Below, one piece after another: positions 6,466 through 9,282 of a stretch of 9,282 nt of DNA. Positions within the stretch are counted from its first letter, which is position 1. Each line of letters begins with the position of its first letter. The DNA is taken from the NCBI GenBank assembly GCA_947372365.1, contig CANBTK010000041.1:1-9282 (forward strand). Reading direction: 5' to 3'. The notes under the pieces are model-generated. The model worked only from the letters and a program-made list of their open reading frames with translations, was not told the DNA's origin and did not search any database. Position numbers and translations under genes: made by a program. Origin of the DNA: Flavipsychrobacter stenotrophus. Lineage in GTDB: Bacteria; Bacteroidota; Bacteroidia; Chitinophagales; Chitinophagaceae.

Positions 6466-6804
6466 ATGTCGAAAAAGCATACTGCCCGCCCCGATGGCCT
6501 GGCATACTCAACCAATAAAGAATTTTTCAATAGCTTCCCGGAAGAGGAGCCTGCCGAAACCTTGCCCAAAGAAAAGCAGAAGCTGAAAGTAACCCTGGAT
6601 ACGAAGCAGCGCGCAGGCAAAGTGGTAACGCTGGTTGATGGTTTTACAGGCACAGAGGATGATATGGAAGCCCTGGGCAAACAACTGAAAACCAAGTGCG
6701 GCGCAGGTGGCAGCATTAAAGATGGATATATTATCATACAAGGCGATTATAAAGTGAAGGTGCTCGCCTGGCTTAAAGAGTGGGGTTATGTGCTGGCCAA
6801 GTAG
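6466..6804 (+). CDS. SUI1/eIF1-like translation factor family protein (YciH type)
   Basis: The product is 112 residues. Residues 1-38 form a polar, charged, probably flexible N-terminal tail that includes EEEPAETLPKEKQK. Residues about 40-112 form the SUI1 fold: LKVTLDTKQRAGKVVTLVDGF, then the helix DDMEALGKQLKTKCG, the GAGGSIKDG loop, YIIIQGDYKVKV and a closing LKEWGY helix. This matches bacterial YciH proteins in order and length. SUI1 proteins bind the small ribosomal subunit and affect start-site fidelity in eukaryotes and archaea. The bacterial member is non-essential and its role is less clear. The protein should be cytoplasmic. It lies 98 bases before transketolase on the same strand, but that gene has its own -7 box, so an operon is uncertain. 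The start has no Shine-Dalgarno. Confidence 0.92.
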   Translation: MSKKHTARPDGLAYSTNKEFFNSFPEEEPAETLPKEKQKLKVTLDTKQRAGKVVTLVDGFTGTEDDMEALGKQLKTKCGAGGSIKDGYIIIQGDYKVKVLAWLKEWGYVLAK

Positions 6805-6843
6805 GGTTTCATAATTTCCTGGGCAACTTTTGTGAGCATTACT

Positions 6844-6902
6844 TACTTTTGCGCACGGCAAGGGCTTTTTATTTTTTACCTTTTATTTTTACTTTTTACA
6901 AC
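6844..6902 (+). promoter_or_regulatory. Candidate -7 box and pyrimidine-rich leader of the transketolase subunit gene
   Basis: TACTTTTG (6844-6851) is a full match to the Bacteroidota -7 box TAnnTTTG. A TTTG at 6829-6832 is only 11 bases upstream, so the -33 element is doubtful. From about 6864 to 6899 the leader is almost all T with periodic A/C (TTTTTATTTTTTACC, then TTTTATTTTTAC). A Shine-Dalgarno is absent. A U-rich leader could be read by ribosomal protein S1, which is an inference. Confidence 0.4.
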
Positions 6903-7859
6903 ATGTTGCAGGATATTAAGATACTTAATGAGAAAGAAACGCGCGGCGGTTTTGGCGAAGGGATACTGGAAGCGGGGCGCCGCAACCCTAATGTAGTAGC
7001 CCTTACTGCCGACCTGGCGGGTTCTTTAAAGCTGAATGCTTTTATTAAAGAATTCCCCGAGCGTTTTATACAATGCGGCATTGCTGAAGCTAATATGATA
7101 GGCGTAGCGGCCGGCCTTACTATAGGTGGCAAAATACCTTATACAACAACATTTGCTAACTTTTCTACCTCAAGGGTATATGACCAGGTGCGCCAGTCGG
7201 TAGCCTATAGCGGCAAAAACGTAAAGATATGTGCATCGCATGCCGGGCTCACGCTGGGCGAAGATGGCGCTACCCACCAGGTGCTGGAAGACATAGGTAT
7301 GATGAAAATGCTGCCGGGCATGGCGGTTGTTGTGCCTTGCGATTTTAACCAGACCAAGGCGGCTACGATAGCCATAGCTGACTACGAAGGGCCGGTTTAC
7401 CTGAGGTTTGGCAGGCCAAAATGGCCCAATTTTACTGCCGAGGACCAGAAATTTGAATTAGGGAAAGCACAGGTTTTAGCAGAGGGCACCGATGTGAGCA
7501 TAATAGCCTGCGGGCACATGGTTTGGCTGGCAGTTGAAGCAGCCAGGATGCTTGCTGAAAAAGGCATTTCGGCCGAGGTAATTAATATGCACACTATCAA
7601 GCCGCTCGATGAAGCAGCTATCATAAAATCATTGTCAAAAACAGGCTGTGTTGTCACCGCTGAGGAGCACCAGGTAAATGGCGGCTTAGGCGATAGCGTT
7701 GCTAATGTGGCTTCCCGCCATTGCCCTGTACCGCACGAATATGTAGCTGTTATGGATACATTTGGCGAGAGCGGCACACCTATGCAGTTGCTTACAAAAT
7801 ACGGCCTTACCAAAGAAAATATTGCTGCTGCTGCTGAAAAAGCGGTCAGCCGCAAGTAA
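6903..7859 (+). CDS. Transketolase, C-terminal subunit (split transketolase)
   Basis: The product is 318 residues starting MLQDIKILNEKETRGGFGEG. The frame is open back to 6780, but the extra 41 residues overlap the SUI1 gene and read the T-rich leader as Phe/Leu, so ATG 6903 is chosen. Residues about 1-170 form the pyrimidine-binding domain, with the cofactor-activating Glu62 in QCGIAEANMIGVAAGL and the loop GEDGATHQ (119-126). Residues about 190-318 form the transketolase C-terminal domain (DVSIIACGHMVWLAVEAARML, then VVTAEEHQVNGGLG). The thiamine-diphosphate-binding N-terminal half is absent, so this must pair with a separate N subunit to move two-carbon units between sugar phosphates in the pentose phosphate pathway. 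Such N/C pairs are usually adjacent, yet no N subunit lies in this window. A DXS-like enzyme is unlikely, because the length and motifs fit split transketolase. Confidence 0.93.
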   Translation: MLQDIKILNEKETRGGFGEGILEAGRRNPNVVALTADLAGSLKLNAFIKEFPERFIQCGIAEANMIGVAAGLTIGGKIPYTTTFANFSTSRVYDQVRQSVAYSGKNVKICASHAGLTLGEDGATHQVLEDIGMMKMLPGMAVVVPCDFNQTKAATIAIADYEGPVYLRFGRPKWPNFTAEDQKFELGKAQVLAEGTDVSIIACGHMVWLAVEAARMLAEKGISAEVINMHTIKPLDEAAIIKSLSKTGCVVTAEEHQVNGGLGDSVANVASRHCPVPHEYVAVMDTFGESGTPMQLLTKYGLTKENIAAAAEKAVSRK

Positions 7860-7887
7860 TGCTAATATCAGGCAAAACATATCTTAT

Positions 7888-7921
7888 AAAAGGCTTTAAT
7901 CTCAGGGTTAAAGCCTTTTTT
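7888..7921 (+). terminator. Rho-independent terminator after the transketolase subunit gene
   Basis: AAAAGGCTTTAA (7888-7899) and TTAAAGCCTTTT (7908-7919) form a perfect 12-bp stem with an 8-base loop, and the T tract continues to 7921. It starts 28 bases after the TAA stop at 7859. It is the strongest terminator in the window. Confidence 0.9.
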
Positions 7922-8256
7922 GCACAGCCCACTACAACTATTTTTGAGAGGATGGCATGAACGGCTATTTTTTCTTCCCTTACGCTGAGCCACTGTGGAA
8001 AACTTGTTAGTAAAATGTTTGCTAACGCCGGAATTACATCACTTTATATTGTCATTAGTTGGTAATAATTTACGCAATTATTAGCTTTAGATTAAAATTT
8101 GGAATAATATAGCCTGCGGAATTTAAATTTTTCTCAAAAAACTTAACGTTTTATTCGCCAAATAGGCTAACTTTAGTTATGTTTACGTCCCTAAAACTAT
8201 GTTAGGGTAAATTTCTTTTTTAGGAATCAAAAGATTTTTGTTAAAAAACACCGATT
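7922..8256. other. AT-rich intergenic region without a supported gene
   Basis: Between the terminator and ATG 8257 there is no convincing gene. The second half is very AT-rich. It contains a promoter-like pair with an embedded dyad (8058-8089) and a second -7-like box, TAACTTTA, at 8168-8175, which would give a leader of about 75 bases. Only a 17-codon frame (7957-8010) is preceded by a purine-rich stretch. Confidence 0.55.
8058..8089 (+). promoter_or_regulatory. Candidate promoter with embedded dyad upstream of the PKD protein gene
   Basis: GTTG (8058-8061) lies 20 bases before TAGCTTTA (8082-8089). This is close to TTTG, about 19 bases, then TAnnTTTG, with one mismatch in each box. Between them is a perfect inverted repeat, TAATAATT (8063-8070) and AATTATTA (8076-8083), with a 5-base spacer TACGC. 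This position suits a repressor. The leader would be about 160 bases, so the second box at 8168 may be the one used. Confidence 0.4.
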
Positions 8257-9282
8257 ATGAAGCGAATTGTACGGGTATTTCTCCTATTGAGCCTTATTTT
8301 ATCTCCTATTCTAGCAAAGGCAACTATTTCGGTTGGTTTTACGGGTGGCCCGTCTTTATCGGGCTGTGATAGCTTATTCGCCTACTTTTCGCCTACGGTA
8401 ACAGGCTGTAGCGGTGGGGTATCTTACACATGGGTTTATATAGACCCGACAGGTGTCAGGCACACCAGTTCTATATCTAACTATACTTTCAACATGATAG
8501 GCAACTGGGATGTTGTTTGTTATGCTGCCTGCGGCGGTGACTTAGATTCGTCCGTACATACATCCTACATCCATGTCTTACGTAGCCCAACCATTGATTT
8601 TACTACCACCAGCCCGGCTGCCGATACAAATTTGTCGTGTGCGCATACAGTCAACTTCATCAATACTTCTAATGCCGATACGAGTTGCGCTGGTTATACC
8701 TGGACATGGATCATCACAGGGCCAACAGGTACTACTGCCCATACAAGGGATTTAAGTTATTATTTTAGCGCACCGGGTAATTATACGGTGACATTATTAT
8801 ATTTTGCCCCGGCCTGTGGCTGCTTTGGCAACGTGGTTAAGACAAACTATATCAAAATTCAAGCTAAGCCAGACGCATGTTTTACACAATCTGATTCTAT
8901 TATCTGCCATCCGGGCGGTAGCATTACGGATTCTGCGCTTTGTACTATTGGGGCAACATCCTATGAATGGCATTTTGGCGATGGGGCAACTGTTACAGGC
9001 AGCTCTCCGGTAGTGTCACATACTTATACCGCATCTGGCTTTTATAATGAAACTTTGATCGTTAGCAGTAGCGCAGGTTGCGCGGATACTGCTTACAGGT
9101 ACCATGGCGTTTTCGTAGGTAGTTTAAATGTTGCCATGGCTATTTCTACTGCCGATACTGTTTGCGAGGGTACTACTGTAACATTCACAGGCACTGCATC
9201 GGGTGTTATAGGCACAGAAACCCATGTGTATACTTTGTATTCAGGTTCTACTGTTGTTGATTCATATACAGGCTCGCCTGGT
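8257..9282 (+). CDS. Secreted PKD-repeat protein, C-terminus outside window
   Basis: There are 342 codons from ATG 8257 to the right edge with no stop. Residues 1-23 form a signal peptide (MKRIVRVF, hydrophobic core, then AKA|T). Three beta-sandwich repeats of about 85 residues follow. The first two are divergent (about 30-108: VSYTWVYIDPTG; about 112-203: YTWTWIITGPTG, then PGNYTVTLLYF). The third is a canonical PKD domain (about 208-288: SYEWHFGDG, then VSHTYTASGFYNETLIV and GCADTAY). A fourth opens with TADTVCEGTTVTFTG at about 299. Each of the first three has four cysteines (37, 51, 88, 92; 128, 144, 187, 189; 208, 217, 229, 275), suggesting disulfides outside the cytoplasm. Such proteins in Bacteroidota are typically surface adhesins or cargo with a terminal T9SS domain, which is not visible here. 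The start has no Shine-Dalgarno but an A-rich stretch, TTAAAAAACA. Confidence 0.88.
   Translation, partial: MKRIVRVFLLLSLILSPILAKATISVGFTGGPSLSGCDSLFAYFSPTVTGCSGGVSYTWVYIDPTGVRHTSSISNYTFNMIGNWDVVCYAACGGDLDSSVHTSYIHVLRSPTIDFTTTSPAADTNLSCAHTVNFINTSNADTSCAGYTWTWIITGPTGTTAHTRDLSYYFSAPGNYTVTLLYFAPACGCFGNVVKTNYIKIQAKPDACFTQSDSIICHPGGSITDSALCTIGATSYEWHFGDGATVTGSSPVVSHTYTASGFYNETLIVSSSAGCADTAYRYHGVFVGSLNVAMAISTADTVCEGTTVTFTGTASGVIGTETHVYTLYSGSTVVDSYTGSPG

Noticed and set aside
6780..6902. Longer transketolase start at 6780
   Set aside because: It overlaps the SUI1 gene and translates the T-rich leader into Phe/Leu. The family starts near MLQDIKILNEKETRGGFGEG.
7397..7855. 152-codon minus-strand frame
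   Set aside because: It is antisense to the transketolase C domain and has no independent support.
7957..8010. 17-codon frame preceded by GAGAGGATGGC
   Set aside because: It is too short to support without conservation. The purine stretch can occur by chance, and most genes here do not use a Shine-Dalgarno.

Overview
The window looks like a chromosomal segment of a Bacteroidota bacterium, most likely Chitinophagia/Chitinophagaceae-like. This is an inference from several signs. A secreted M1 metallopeptidase ends in a type IX secretion (Por) sorting domain. Very large secreted NHL/Ig-like and PKD-repeat proteins are present. Promoter -7 boxes resemble TAnnTTTG. Shine-Dalgarno sequences are absent, with A/T-rich leaders before most starts. 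I cannot name a species.

Layout. Positions 1-2931 (minus strand) hold the N-terminal 977 residues of a giant secreted protein that runs off the left edge: a signal peptide, twelve NHL-type blades of about 56 residues, then at least three Ig-like domains. Its upstream gap (2932-3102) carries a Bacteroidota-like promoter overlapped by a long imperfect dyad. A pirin-family cupin (3103-3822, minus) and a small putative membrane protein (3878-4120, minus) follow. The latter is divergent from the M1-family aminopeptidase (4196-6169, plus), whose zinc site and T9SS C-terminal domain are complete.

The gap 6170-6465 contains a 130-bp MITE-like element with 21-bp terminal inverted repeats and a 4-bp flanking duplication. 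Next come an SUI1/eIF1-like protein (6466-6804, plus) and the C-terminal half of a split transketolase (6903-7859, plus), which ends at a clear intrinsic terminator (7888-7921). A gap of about 335 bp beyond it holds a candidate promoter with an embedded 8-bp dyad. The window closes with the first 342 residues of another secreted repeat protein with PKD-like domains (8257-9282, plus), cut by the right edge.

Functionally this is a mixed neighbourhood rather than one pathway: two cell-surface or secreted repeat proteins at the edges, one exported peptidase, and housekeeping-type genes (SUI1, transketolase) between. No CRISPR array, tRNA, rRNA, phage module or obvious defence system was seen. The most interesting non-coding signals are the MITE-like element and the dyads at 3008-3064, 3842-3867 and 8063-8083. 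I found no convincing undescribed multi-gene system.
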